From NCBI GenBank assembly GCA_900768515.1, contig CAAGDG010000067.1, positions 1 through 60,983 of the forward strand: 60,983 bases of DNA. The letters are read 5' to 3'. The notes beneath the pieces are model-generated. The model made no database searches, had not been told where the DNA came from, and was given only the letters and a program-made list of their open reading frames with translations. Below are positions 26,954 to 34,152 of this stretch, one piece after another. The DNA comes from Lentisphaeria bacterium (lineage in GTDB: Bacteria > Verrucomicrobiota > Lentisphaeria > Victivallales > Victivallaceae). Made by a program: the position numbers and the translations under genes. Numbering within the stretch: the first letter of the stretch is position 1; each line of letters opens with the position of its first letter.

Positions 26954-28033
26954 TCAGATCGAAGCAATTGTTTTGTCGAAAGAAGACAACAGTGTTTTTT
27001 GGTAATTCCGGGCGTCGTCGGGAGGGGCGGTCGATTCTCCCTCCTCCAGCGAGAGCGGGAAGGTGATGCCCCGCGGTTCTGCACCGTGTTCAATCTGGTC
27101 GATCAGCAGTTTCGCGGTCGCCTTCCCCATGGATTCGAGGTCGAAGACCAGCGTCGTCAGGTGCGGCTCGAAAAAGTCGAACAGCCGGTTGAAGGCGATG
27201 ATGTTCAGATCTTCTGGAACGCGCACGCCCATCTTTCGGCAGGCCCGGTAGAGCAGGATGCCGCCGAGCTGGTTGTAGGAGACGACTCCGGTCACATTTC
27301 GGCTCAGAATGTGTTCGAGGAAAGATTCCGCGTCAGTTTCTTCCGCGGTTTCGGTTATCGGGTCGGCGAGCCCCTCCGTCCGGCAGGCGTCGAGGAACCC
27401 TTCGAACCGGTCCTGCACGCTGGAGTGAGTTTTGCCTTTGAAGAGGTTGGAGGCTCCGAAATAGGCCAGGCGCCGGTGGCCGAGTTCGCAGAGGCGTCGT
27501 ATGGCCAGCGCGATTCCACCGCGGTCGTCGGCGGTGACGAACGCCTCGTCTTCATCGCCGCGGGAGTTCATGAGCACGTAAGGAATCCCGTAATGCCGGA
27601 ACTCCCGGTTCAGATTCCGGCGCATGAGGTTGACGATGACGGCGCCGTCGCAGGCGCCGGGCGCGAGCAGTTCGCGCGGATCGGGAGGGAAGACCAGATC
27701 AACCTGATAATCGTGCCGGTTGCACTCTTCGATGCAGTGACGGAGCATCTGGCTGTAGGTGGAATCGTCCGGATCCCAGAAGAGGCTGTACCCCAGAACC
27801 ACGATCCGGCCGCTCCGGCTGCGGCGCAGGTTGCGGGCCGCGGAGTTCGGCATGTAACCGAGCTCCCGCGCGGTTGCGAGGATCTGCTCCCGTTTTTCCG
27901 GCAGCACTGAAAAGCCGCTCTTCACATTGTTGAGCACGCGGCTCACGGTGGCGACCTGCACGCCGCAACGTTCGGCGATCGTTCGCTGAGTGACCCGTTC
28001 CGGTCTGTTCCTGTCGCTGCCAGCCGATTTCAT
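26954..28033 (-). CDS. LacI-family transcriptional regulator
   Basis: A protein of 359 residues. The N-terminal helix-turn-helix reads TQRTIAERCGVQVATVSRVLNN (about residues 15-36) with the hinge-helix PNSAARNLRR near 62-71. The effector domain follows (GIALAIRRLCELGHRRLAYFGA, GVVSYNQLGGILLYRACRKMGVRVPEDLNIIAFN). The hinge lacks the usual ARSLR/ALR spelling but keeps the pattern. It is the first gene of the minus-strand sugar operon, and two LacI-type operators lie directly upstream, which indicates autoregulation. Confidence 0.92.
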   Translation of the reverse strand: MKSAGSDRNRPERVTQRTIAERCGVQVATVSRVLNNVKSGFSVLPEKREQILATARELGYMPNSAARNLRRSRSGRIVVLGYSLFWDPDDSTYSQMLRHCIEECNRHDYQVDLVFPPDPRELLAPGACDGAVIVNLMRRNLNREFRHYGIPYVLMNSRGDEDEAFVTADDRGGIALAIRRLCELGHRRLAYFGASNLFKGKTHSSVQDRFEGFLDACRTEGLADPITETAEETDAESFLEHILSRNVTGVVSYNQLGGILLYRACRKMGVRVPEDLNIIAFNRLFDFFEPHLTTLVFDLESMGKATAKLLIDQIEHGAEPRGITFPLSLEEGESTAPPDDARNYQKTLLSSFDKTIASI

Positions 28034-28055
28034 AGCTTCCCTCTTGTTTCAAAAA

Positions 28056-28069
28056 AGTAACCGTTGACT
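28056..28069. promoter_or_regulatory. LacI-type operator, proximal site
   Basis: AGTAACCGTTGACT is a near-palindrome with a central CG, as in LacI-family operators, with one mismatch between arms (AGTAA / TGACT). It lies 23 bases before the regulator's ATG, downstream of the probable transcription start. Confidence 0.65.
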
Positions 28070-28087
28070 ACCTCCTGAAATTGACAG

Positions 28088-28093
28088 ATTATA
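28088..28093 (-). promoter_or_regulatory. Probable -10 element of the LacI/xylanase operon
   Basis: A perfect TATAAT is read on the minus strand. The matching -35 position (TTACTG, 16-base spacer) is poor and falls inside the distal operator, so a bound repressor would cover the RNA polymerase site. Confidence 0.55.
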
Positions 28094-28110
28094 TTCTGTT
28101 TATCGCATTC

Positions 28111-28124
28111 AGTAATCGTTTACT
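28111..28124. promoter_or_regulatory. LacI-type operator, distal site
   Basis: AGTAATCGTTTACT is a palindrome with perfect 5-base outer arms (AGTAA / TTACT) and a central CG. Its centre lies 55 bases from that of the proximal site, close to five helical turns, which suits looping by a tetramer or two dimers on one face. Confidence 0.7.
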
Positions 28125-28652
28125 ATAATTATGTCGTAAAAAAATCCGTTTGTCAAGTTCTTTTTCAAAAAAAATGAAAAAAACATTTTGGGGCGGACTC
28201 GCGGGTTGCGGAGAGGAGAGAAAGCGCAGATTTCCCCCTCAAAAATAGAAAATGACGGAGAAATGACGGCTTTTTGACGGATCACGGGAGACCCTCTTTC
28301 GGGAGATTTCCGAGGTCGTCATCGATAACGGCAGATGTCGTATGCCCAATTCCGCGTCCGGATGAATTGCAAATTCCATCCCGGAGATACATCAGTATTG
28401 CGGGAAGACGTCGAACCAGAGTTTCCGAACGTTCCGGAATTGACCTTCTGCCGGTCTGACTGCCTCCCGGGACTGCTCAGCGGGGCGCATTTTTGCCGTC
28501 GTGGCCTTTGAACTTCCGGTTCCACAAGATTCCCGGAGAGCCCCCCTGTCGGGAGGCGGGAATTGCAGATACGTTGTTTTTAAGACATTTTCCGCGGGTG
28601 ATCCCCCTTGGCCGGCGGCCCCGGAAAAAGGAGCCGGCCGTTGCGGCGGGAC
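28125..28652. other. Gene-free stretch, no recognisable feature
   Basis: Six-frame reading shows only short frames without domain or start-site support. The first 70 bases are A/T-rich with A and T runs. The rest is G+C-rich and could be the remains of a decayed gene or an unknown RNA, but nothing specific can be identified. Confidence 0.5.
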
Positions 28653-28682
28653 AAAAAAACCGCTCCAGGTTCTGGAGCGGTT
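28653..28682 (-). terminator. Rho-independent terminator of the GspG-like gene
   Basis: On the minus strand ACCGCTCCAG and CTGGAGCGGT form a perfect 10-base stem with a 3-base loop, followed by a run of T. It ends minus-strand transcription about 145 bases after the pseudopilin stop at 28827; a tandem repeat lies in between. Confidence 0.9.
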
Positions 28683-28710
28683 GGCCGGATCGCATTTTGA
28701 TCGCTCCCGC

Positions 28711-28794
28711 GGTGGAACTGGTGAACGTACCTTCCGTTCCCAAGTCCTCCCCCCGATGGTGGAACTGTTGAACGTACCTTCCGTTCCCAAGTCT
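28711..28794. repeat. Two tandem copies of a 37-base repeat, period 47
   Basis: Copies at 28711-28747 and 28758-28794 differ at a single base (GGTGGAACTG then G or T, then TGAACGTACC and CTTCCGTTCC, ending CAAGTC). Each contains small inverted arms (GAACG / CGTTC, GGAAC / GTTCC) and could fold. They lie in the 3' untranslated part of the minus-strand pseudopilin transcript, before its terminator. Confidence 0.85.
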
Positions 28795-28826
28795 TGCCCC
28801 GCGGCGGGGGGGGGGCGGCGGGAGGA

Positions 28827-29513
28827 TTACTCTTTCCAGCTGACGATGTCGTCGTAATCCTGGTCCTTGTCGTCGCCGTACTCGGTGTTTTTTCCGTTGT
28901 CGTCGGTGCCGTTCGGGCCGAACGAATAGATCGCCACACTGCCGGCAAGGTATTTCGTATTGTCGGCCGGGTCCGGAATCCGGTTCGTAAAGTTTGTGTT
29001 GATCAGGAGCACATAGCGGTTGCCCCACGGGTCGCGCCAGAGATAATTCGCGTTGTCCGTGGTTCCCTTCGAGGGGTCGTAACCGGTCTGCGCGTCAAGG
29101 AACACCTTGCGGCGGATGTTGATGTTCGGCTTTTTGCTTTTGAACACTTCGGGATTGGAGGGGTCGCACAGCTCGACGATGAAGTTGTCATAGGCGTCCA
29201 CATCATCTTCGGTTCCGCCGATGCGGATGTATTCGGCATCGCCGAGAGAGTTGTCTTCTTTCTTGTCTGTTTTAACTTTAACCGTTTTGCCTGCGAAATC
29301 CGCGCTGGAGCCGTCGACTTTGATCAACTTGCTGTAGGTCCCTTCCAGACCTTTGATCGCGGTGGCGAGCGTTTTCATGTCCGCCTTGGCCTGGGTCACG
29401 CGGCCCTTCTGCTGGGCGATGATCACCGCGGGGGTGATCAATCCGGCGAGGATGGCGATGATGGCGATGACCGCCAGGAGTTCTACCAGGGTGAAACTGC
29501 TGCGTTTTTTCAT
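28827..29513 (-). CDS. GspG-like major pseudopilin
   Basis: A protein of 228 residues. The class III leader is MKKRSS then FTLVELLAVIAIIAILAGLITPAVIIAQ, with Glu5 after the cleavage site. The C-terminal half has features of the type II secretion major pseudopilin GspG: YLWRDPWGNRYVL, then IYSFGPNGTDD and an acidic GDDKDQDYDDIVSW loop like the calcium site of GspG. It is longer than classical GspG (about 140 residues) because of an insertion around 75-140. It is transcribed away from the pilin at 29755 and ends before a clear terminator. Confidence 0.85.
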   Translation of the reverse strand: MKKRSSFTLVELLAVIAIIAILAGLITPAVIIAQQKGRVTQAKADMKTLATAIKGLEGTYSKLIKVDGSSADFAGKTVKVKTDKKEDNSLGDAEYIRIGGTEDDVDAYDNFIVELCDPSNPEVFKSKKPNINIRRKVFLDAQTGYDPSKGTTDNANYLWRDPWGNRYVLLINTNFTNRIPDPADNTKYLAGSVAIYSFGPNGTDDNGKNTEYGDDKDQDYDDIVSWKE

Positions 29514-29581
29514 GACTTGACTTCCCGTATTTCCGACTTTAACTCTGCCTTGGAAGATGAATCTATGCTTTCCACCGGTTT

Positions 29582-29610
29582 ATAGTAAGTGGTTTTTGTG
29601 TTTTTTTCAA
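29582..29610 (-). promoter_or_regulatory. Putative promoter of the GspG-like gene
   Basis: On the minus strand TTGAAA (29605-29610) and TACTAT (29582-29587) have a 17-base spacer. Transcription would begin about 60 bases before the ATG at 29513. Confidence 0.45.
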
Positions 29611-29661
29611 TCCTCAAATCCGTTTTTTTTGTGAAAAATAACGGAAAAGTGGCGGATCGGC

Positions 29662-29690
29662 TTGACAAATCAGGCAAATTCCATTAAGTT
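29662..29690 (+). promoter_or_regulatory. Putative promoter of the pilin gene at 29755
   Basis: A perfect TTGACA (29662-29667) is followed, after 17 bases, by the weak -10 TAAGTT (29685-29690). The divergent promoters of the two pilin genes are about 50 bases apart. Confidence 0.45.
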
Positions 29691-29754
29691 AGTTTTTGTG
29701 GAACCCACCGGTAAAAGTGCTTGACAGGAGACGTTCTCAAAGAAAGGCAGGATC

Positions 29755-30462
29755 ATGGGAAAGTCGCGTTACAACTTTACTTTGACTGAACTTCTGGCGG
29801 TCATCGCCATCATCGCCATTCTCGCCGGCATTCTGCTGCCGGTCGTCAACAACGCCCGCGCTTCCGCGAGGAAGGCCGACTGCCTGAACAATCAGAAGCA
29901 GACGATCGGCTTCATCACGATGGCGAAGAATGCGAACAACGACATCTTCGTCTCGGGTACCACCGACGACACCTTGTGGGCGGTCAATCTTTACGATAAG
30001 AAGTATATCCAGGATTCGAAGTCGGTCCGCTGCCCGGCGATGGAATATACGAGCAGCAAAGGAGATACTGCGGCAAAGATTCGCGCCGAGCTCAAAGAAA
30101 CCTACGGCGCGGTATTCCGCACGGACGGCTTCGACTTCCGCGGCACCAAATGGATGACCACCTCCGACAAGCTGCGGGTCTCTCCGAATGCGCTGATTCT
30201 GGGTGGCTGCTCGACCTCGAGCGGCGTCATTACGGATGCCCGGGCGCGGGCGATGATGCCGCTGACCGCTGACGCGGGGAAGGGAGAGGGGAGTCCCTTC
30301 CGGGTCCATCAGAACGAGACCAACTTCTTCTTCCTTGACGGCCACGCCGCCACGCTGAGCGAAACAGTCGCCAAGCAGAATTACGCGCCGGTCAGCGGCG
30401 GCACCAAGGAAACCGAGGAAGAGGCTGCCAAAGTCAGCGCCACCTTCACCGAACTGAAGTAA
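29755..30462 (+). CDS. Pseudopilin-like protein with H-X9-DG motif
   Basis: A protein of 235 residues. The leader MGKSRYN precedes FTLTELLAVIAIIAILAGILLPVVNNARASARKADCLNNQKQ, a class III prepilin segment with Glu5. Near the C-terminus HQNETNFFFLDGH is the H-X9-DG motif. Conserved cysteines (DCLNN, RCPAM, GGCST) fit this family. A lysine/glutamate-rich tail of about 25 residues follows. AGGCAGGA is the ribosome-binding site. The gene stands alone between its promoter and a terminator at 30493. Its partner could be the GspG-like protein encoded divergently. Confidence 0.85.
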   Translation: MGKSRYNFTLTELLAVIAIIAILAGILLPVVNNARASARKADCLNNQKQTIGFITMAKNANNDIFVSGTTDDTLWAVNLYDKKYIQDSKSVRCPAMEYTSSKGDTAAKIRAELKETYGAVFRTDGFDFRGTKWMTTSDKLRVSPNALILGGCSTSSGVITDARARAMMPLTADAGKGEGSPFRVHQNETNFFFLDGHAATLSETVAKQNYAPVSGGTKETEEEAAKVSATFTELK

Positions 30463-30492
30463 GCGGACCTCCTATCTTCTTGTGACAGAGAG

Positions 30493-30521
30493 CCCGGATC
30501 CCCGAGGGTCCGGGTTTTTTT
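30493..30521 (+). terminator. Rho-independent terminator after the pilin gene
   Basis: CCCGGATCC and GGGTCCGGG pair (one G-T) around CCGA and are followed by seven T, 30 bases after the stop. Confidence 0.9.
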
Positions 30522-30611
30522 GTCGTGCCGGACCGTTGAAATTTTGCGATCCGAAGTTTCCCTTTCCTCCGGAATTTTTTGCCAAAGATGAGGAGTTCCG
30601 GCCTTTTTCGC

Positions 30612-30640
30612 TTGTAAACCCTGTTGATCCGGTGTATATT
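30612..30640 (+). promoter_or_regulatory. Putative promoter of pckG
   Basis: TTGTAA (30612-30617) and TATATT (30635-30640) are separated by exactly 17 bases, 60 bases before the start codon. Confidence 0.6.
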
Positions 30641-30700
30641 TTAGTGATTACACAGAGCATAAAACCCCAAAACTATAGATATGGAGGATAGTTGAGAATC

Positions 30701-32545
30701 ATGGCTAAAATGCTCAATGCTGCCCCGACCGGCAACCAGAAGTTGCTGCAGTGGGTCAATGGATGGGTTGAGATCTGCAAGCCCGATGCGGTTTACTGGT
30801 GCGACGGTTCCCGTGAGGAGTACGACCGTCTCTGCAACGAGCTGGTCGAGTCCGGTCTGGCGATCCGCCTGAACCCGGCGAAGCGTCCGAACAGCCTGCT
30901 GTTCCGCTCCGATCCGTCCGACGTGGCTCGTGTTGAGGCGCGCACCTTCATCGCTTCCGAGAAGCAGGAGGACGCCGGTCCGACCAACAACTGGATCGAT
31001 CCCAAAGAGCTGAAGAAGACCATGCTCGGTCTGTATGACGGCTGCATGAAGGGCCGCACGCTCTACGTGATCCCGTTCTCGATGGGTCCGGTCGGCTCCA
31101 AGATCGCCAAGATCGGCGTCGAGATCACCGACTCGGCCTACGTTGTGATCAACATGCATGTGATGACCCGCGTCGGTACCAAGGTTCTCGAGGTGCTCGG
31201 CAACGACGGCGAATTTGTTCCGTGCATGCACTCGGTCGGCAAGCCGCTGGCCGAGGGTGAGAGCGACCACGGCATCTGGCCGTGCGCGCCGATGGACAAG
31301 AAGTACATCGCCCACTTTCCGGAGACCCGCGAAATCTGGTCGTTCGGTTCCGGTTACGGCGGGAACGCGCTGCTCGGCAAGAAGTGCCTGGCGCTGCGTA
31401 TCGCGACCGTCCAGGCCCGCGACGAGGGCTGGATGGCCGAGCACATGCTGATCCTGAAGCTGACCAACCCGAAGGGCGAGGTCAAGTATGTGACCGGCGC
31501 CTTCCCGTCGGCCTGCGGCAAGACCAACCTCGCGATGCTGATCCCGACCATTCCGGGCTGGAAGGTCGAGACCGTCGGCGACGATATCGCCTGGATGAAG
31601 TTCGACGAGGAGGGGCGCCTCCGCGCGATCAACCCGGAAGCCGGTTTCTTCGGCGTGGCTCCGGGCACCAGCATGAAGTCCAACAAGAACGCGATGCTCT
31701 CCTGCGCGAAGGACACCATCTTCACCAACGTCGCGCTGACCGATGACGGCGACGTCTGGTGGGAAGGCATCGGCTATGATGCTCCGGACCACCTGATCGA
31801 CTGGAAGGGTCAGGACTGGAAGCCGGGCCAGGTCGACGCCGACGGCAAGCCGGTCAAGGCGGCCCACCCGAACGCCCGTTTCACCGCTCGTGCCTGCAAC
31901 TGCCCGGTGATCGCTCCGGAGTGGGAAGATCCCGCCGGTGTTCCGGTTGCGGCGTTCCTGTTCGGCGGCCGTCGTCCTTCGACGCTGCCGCTGATCTACC
32001 AGGCCAAGAGCTGGGAGCATGGTGTGTTCATCGGTTCGACCGTCGGTTCCGAAGTGACCGCGGCGGCGCTGGACGTCAAGGCCGGCACGGTTCGTCGCGA
32101 CCCGTTCGCGATGCTGCCGTTCTGCGGCTACAACATGGGCGACTACTTCAAGCACTGGCTGGAGATCGGTAAGACCGGCGCGGCCAAGGGCAATCTGCCG
32201 AAGATTTTCTGCGTGAACTGGTTCCGGAAGAATGCGGAAGGCAAGTTCATGTGGCCGGGCTTCGGCGACAACAGCCGGGTGCTCGCCTGGGTCTTCGCCC
32301 GCTGCAACGGCGAGGGCGAGGGCAACGAGACCGCGATTGGCGTGATGCCGACCGTCGATGCGATCGACATCACCGGACTGGAAGGCGAGGTCTCCCGCGA
32401 GGATATGGCCGAGCTGCTGTCACTGGATGTCGAGGGCTGGAAGAACGAGCTTGCGATGATCAAGGAACACTACAAGAAGTTCGCCGGTCATCTGCCCGCG
32501 GAGCTTTCCAAGCAGCTCGAAGAGCTGGAAGCGCGGCTGAAGTAA
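30701..32545 (+). CDS. pckG: Phosphoenolpyruvate carboxykinase (GTP)
   Basis: A protein of 614 residues, the length of GTP-dependent PEPCK. Motifs: FPSACGKTNLAML with the kinase P-loop (about residues 268-280), VGDDIAWMKFDEEG with the metal-binding Asp pair, NPEAGFFGVAPGTS, and GKTGAAKGNLPKIFCVNWFRK near the C-terminus. The enzyme interconverts oxaloacetate and PEP with GTP/GDP. In anaerobes it often runs towards oxaloacetate for fermentation. A TTG at 30692 is closer to the GGAGG site, and ATG 30701 is 13 bases away, so the start is uncertain by three codons. Codons are strongly biased, which suggests high expression. Confidence 0.95.
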   Translation: MAKMLNAAPTGNQKLLQWVNGWVEICKPDAVYWCDGSREEYDRLCNELVESGLAIRLNPAKRPNSLLFRSDPSDVARVEARTFIASEKQEDAGPTNNWIDPKELKKTMLGLYDGCMKGRTLYVIPFSMGPVGSKIAKIGVEITDSAYVVINMHVMTRVGTKVLEVLGNDGEFVPCMHSVGKPLAEGESDHGIWPCAPMDKKYIAHFPETREIWSFGSGYGGNALLGKKCLALRIATVQARDEGWMAEHMLILKLTNPKGEVKYVTGAFPSACGKTNLAMLIPTIPGWKVETVGDDIAWMKFDEEGRLRAINPEAGFFGVAPGTSMKSNKNAMLSCAKDTIFTNVALTDDGDVWWEGIGYDAPDHLIDWKGQDWKPGQVDADGKPVKAAHPNARFTARACNCPVIAPEWEDPAGVPVAAFLFGGRRPSTLPLIYQAKSWEHGVFIGSTVGSEVTAAALDVKAGTVRRDPFAMLPFCGYNMGDYFKHWLEIGKTGAAKGNLPKIFCVNWFRKNAEGKFMWPGFGDNSRVLAWVFARCNGEGEGNETAIGVMPTVDAIDITGLEGEVSREDMAELLSLDVEGWKNELAMIKEHYKKFAGHLPAELSKQLEELEARLK

Positions 32546-32564
32546 TTTTTCCGCGGATTTCGGA

Positions 32565-32599
32565 ACGGTCGGAGGCGTCAGGTCTCCGGCCGTTTTTTT
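32565..32599 (+). terminator. Rho-independent terminator after pckG
   Basis: ACGGTCGGAG and CTCCGGCCGT form a 10-base stem (one G-T) with a nine-base loop and a run of seven T. Confidence 0.9.
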
Positions 32600-32705
32600 G
32601 TCCGATTTTGTTGTCGGAACTGTGGCGAGAAATGGAATCCGGCGCTATATTGTCTGCACGTCGATCTTCTTCGGATTTTTTTCAACCATAAGGAGTTTTC
32701 ATATC

Positions 32706-34133
32706 ATGGACCGTTATCCGGAACTCTTTGCGAAACTTTCCGCCGCCGGTCAGGAGCAGGTGCTCGCCTACTGGAATGAACTTTCCGATGCCGAGCGTCA
32801 GGAGCTGGCATCCCAGCTGGATGCAATCGATTTTGTCGAGCTGGGCAAGTTGATTCAGTCGTATGTTCTGCAGCGGCCGAAGACCGAAATCCCCGAGGAT
32901 CTCGGTCCGGCGCCCTACTTTCCGCTGGTTCCGCGGGATGCGGAGCAGCAGGCGCTCTACGACCGCGCCCGGGCGCGTGGGGAAGAGTTGCTCCGGGCCG
33001 GGAAAGTCAGCTGCCTCACGGTCGCCGGCGGACAGGGGACCCGGCTCGGGTTCAACGGTCCGAAGGGGACCTATCCGATCGGTCCGGTCAGCGGAAAGAG
33101 CCTCTTCCAGTACTTTGCGGAATCGATTTTGCGCACCGGCCGGAAGTATGGTTGCAAGCTGACCTGGTATGTGATGACCAGTCTGCTGAACCGGGAGGCG
33201 ACGGAAAACTTCTTCCGGGAGAATAACTATTTCGGACTCGAACCCGGCCGGGTGTTTTTCTTCACGCAGGGCACGATGCCGGCGATCGGCTACGACGGGA
33301 AACTGCTGCTCGCTTCGAAGCATTCGCTGTCGCTCTCTCCCGACGGCCACGGCGGGACGCTGCTGGCGCTGCGGAAATCCGGCGCGTTCGACCGCATGGC
33401 GCACGAAGGGGTCGAATACCTGAGCTACTTCCAGGTGGACAATCCGCTGGTGCCGGTGGTGAATCCGCTGTTCCTGGGGCTGCATGATCTGGAGAACTCC
33501 GAAATGAGCGCGATCATGCTGGCCAAGACCGGTCCGTTCGAGAAGCTCGGCAACTTCTGCGTGACCGGCGGCCGCCTCGAAATCATCGAATACAGCGACC
33601 TGCCGGCGGCGCTGGCGGAGAGCAGGAATCCGGATGGTTCGCTGCGGTTCATCGCCGGGAGTCCCGCGATTCACATGATCAGCCGCTCGTTCGTCGAGCA
33701 CCTGACCGCGGGCGGCAGCCTGAAGCTGCCGTGGCACCGTGCGGACAAGAAGATTCCCTGCCTCGACGCCGCTGGCAATCCGGTTGCTCCGACCGAGCCG
33801 AACGGTGTGAAACTGGAATCCTTCATCTTTGACGCGATGCCGCTGGCGTCGCGGACCATGGTTCTGGAGGGGGATCGCAAATCGATGTTTGCGCCGACCA
33901 AGAATCCGACCGGCGTCGACTCCGTCGAGAGCTGTCGCGAGATGATCATGGAGCGCGACGCGAAGTACCTGGAGGCGGCGGGCGTCCGGGTGCCGCGGAC
34001 CGCCGCGGGCGCGCTGGAAGCCAGAATCGAACTCTCTCCGCTGGTTGCGATCGACGCCGCGGACGCCGCCGATTACGTGCGTTCGCACGGGATCCGGGAG
34101 ATCGCGGCGGGTTCTTCGGTCTACCTCAACTGA
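32706..34133 (+). CDS. UDP-N-acetylhexosamine / UDP-sugar pyrophosphorylase, eukaryotic AGX-like type
   Basis: A protein of 475 residues. The nucleotidyltransferase signature is VAGGQGTRLGFNGPKGTYPIG (about residues 106-126). QVDNPLVPVVNPLFLGLH, VTGGRLEIIEYSDLP and KLESFIFDAMP are typical of the UDPGP family branch that includes human AGX1 and makes UDP-GlcNAc or UDP-GalNAc from the sugar 1-phosphate and UTP. This is not the bacterial GlmU type. It lies directly before ftsW and murG (gaps of 19 and 41 bases), fitting a role in supplying UDP-GlcNAc for the wall. AAGGAG lies before ATG 32706. Confidence 0.88.
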   Translation: MDRYPELFAKLSAAGQEQVLAYWNELSDAERQELASQLDAIDFVELGKLIQSYVLQRPKTEIPEDLGPAPYFPLVPRDAEQQALYDRARARGEELLRAGKVSCLTVAGGQGTRLGFNGPKGTYPIGPVSGKSLFQYFAESILRTGRKYGCKLTWYVMTSLLNREATENFFRENNYFGLEPGRVFFFTQGTMPAIGYDGKLLLASKHSLSLSPDGHGGTLLALRKSGAFDRMAHEGVEYLSYFQVDNPLVPVVNPLFLGLHDLENSEMSAIMLAKTGPFEKLGNFCVTGGRLEIIEYSDLPAALAESRNPDGSLRFIAGSPAIHMISRSFVEHLTAGGSLKLPWHRADKKIPCLDAAGNPVAPTEPNGVKLESFIFDAMPLASRTMVLEGDRKSMFAPTKNPTGVDSVESCREMIMERDAKYLEAAGVRVPRTAAGALEARIELSPLVAIDAADAADYVRSHGIREIAAGSSVYLN

Positions 34134-34152
34134 TCACGGGTGGAGGAGCGCG

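Noticed and set aside
28711..28794. A CRISPR array
   Set aside because: There are only two repeat copies with a 10-base gap, far too short for spacers, and no cas genes are present.
28392..29028. Short overlapping minus-strand frames over the tandem repeats and terminator
   Set aside because: Their translations repeat because of the DNA repeats (for example GTEGTF units), they cross a strong terminator, and no start site supports them.
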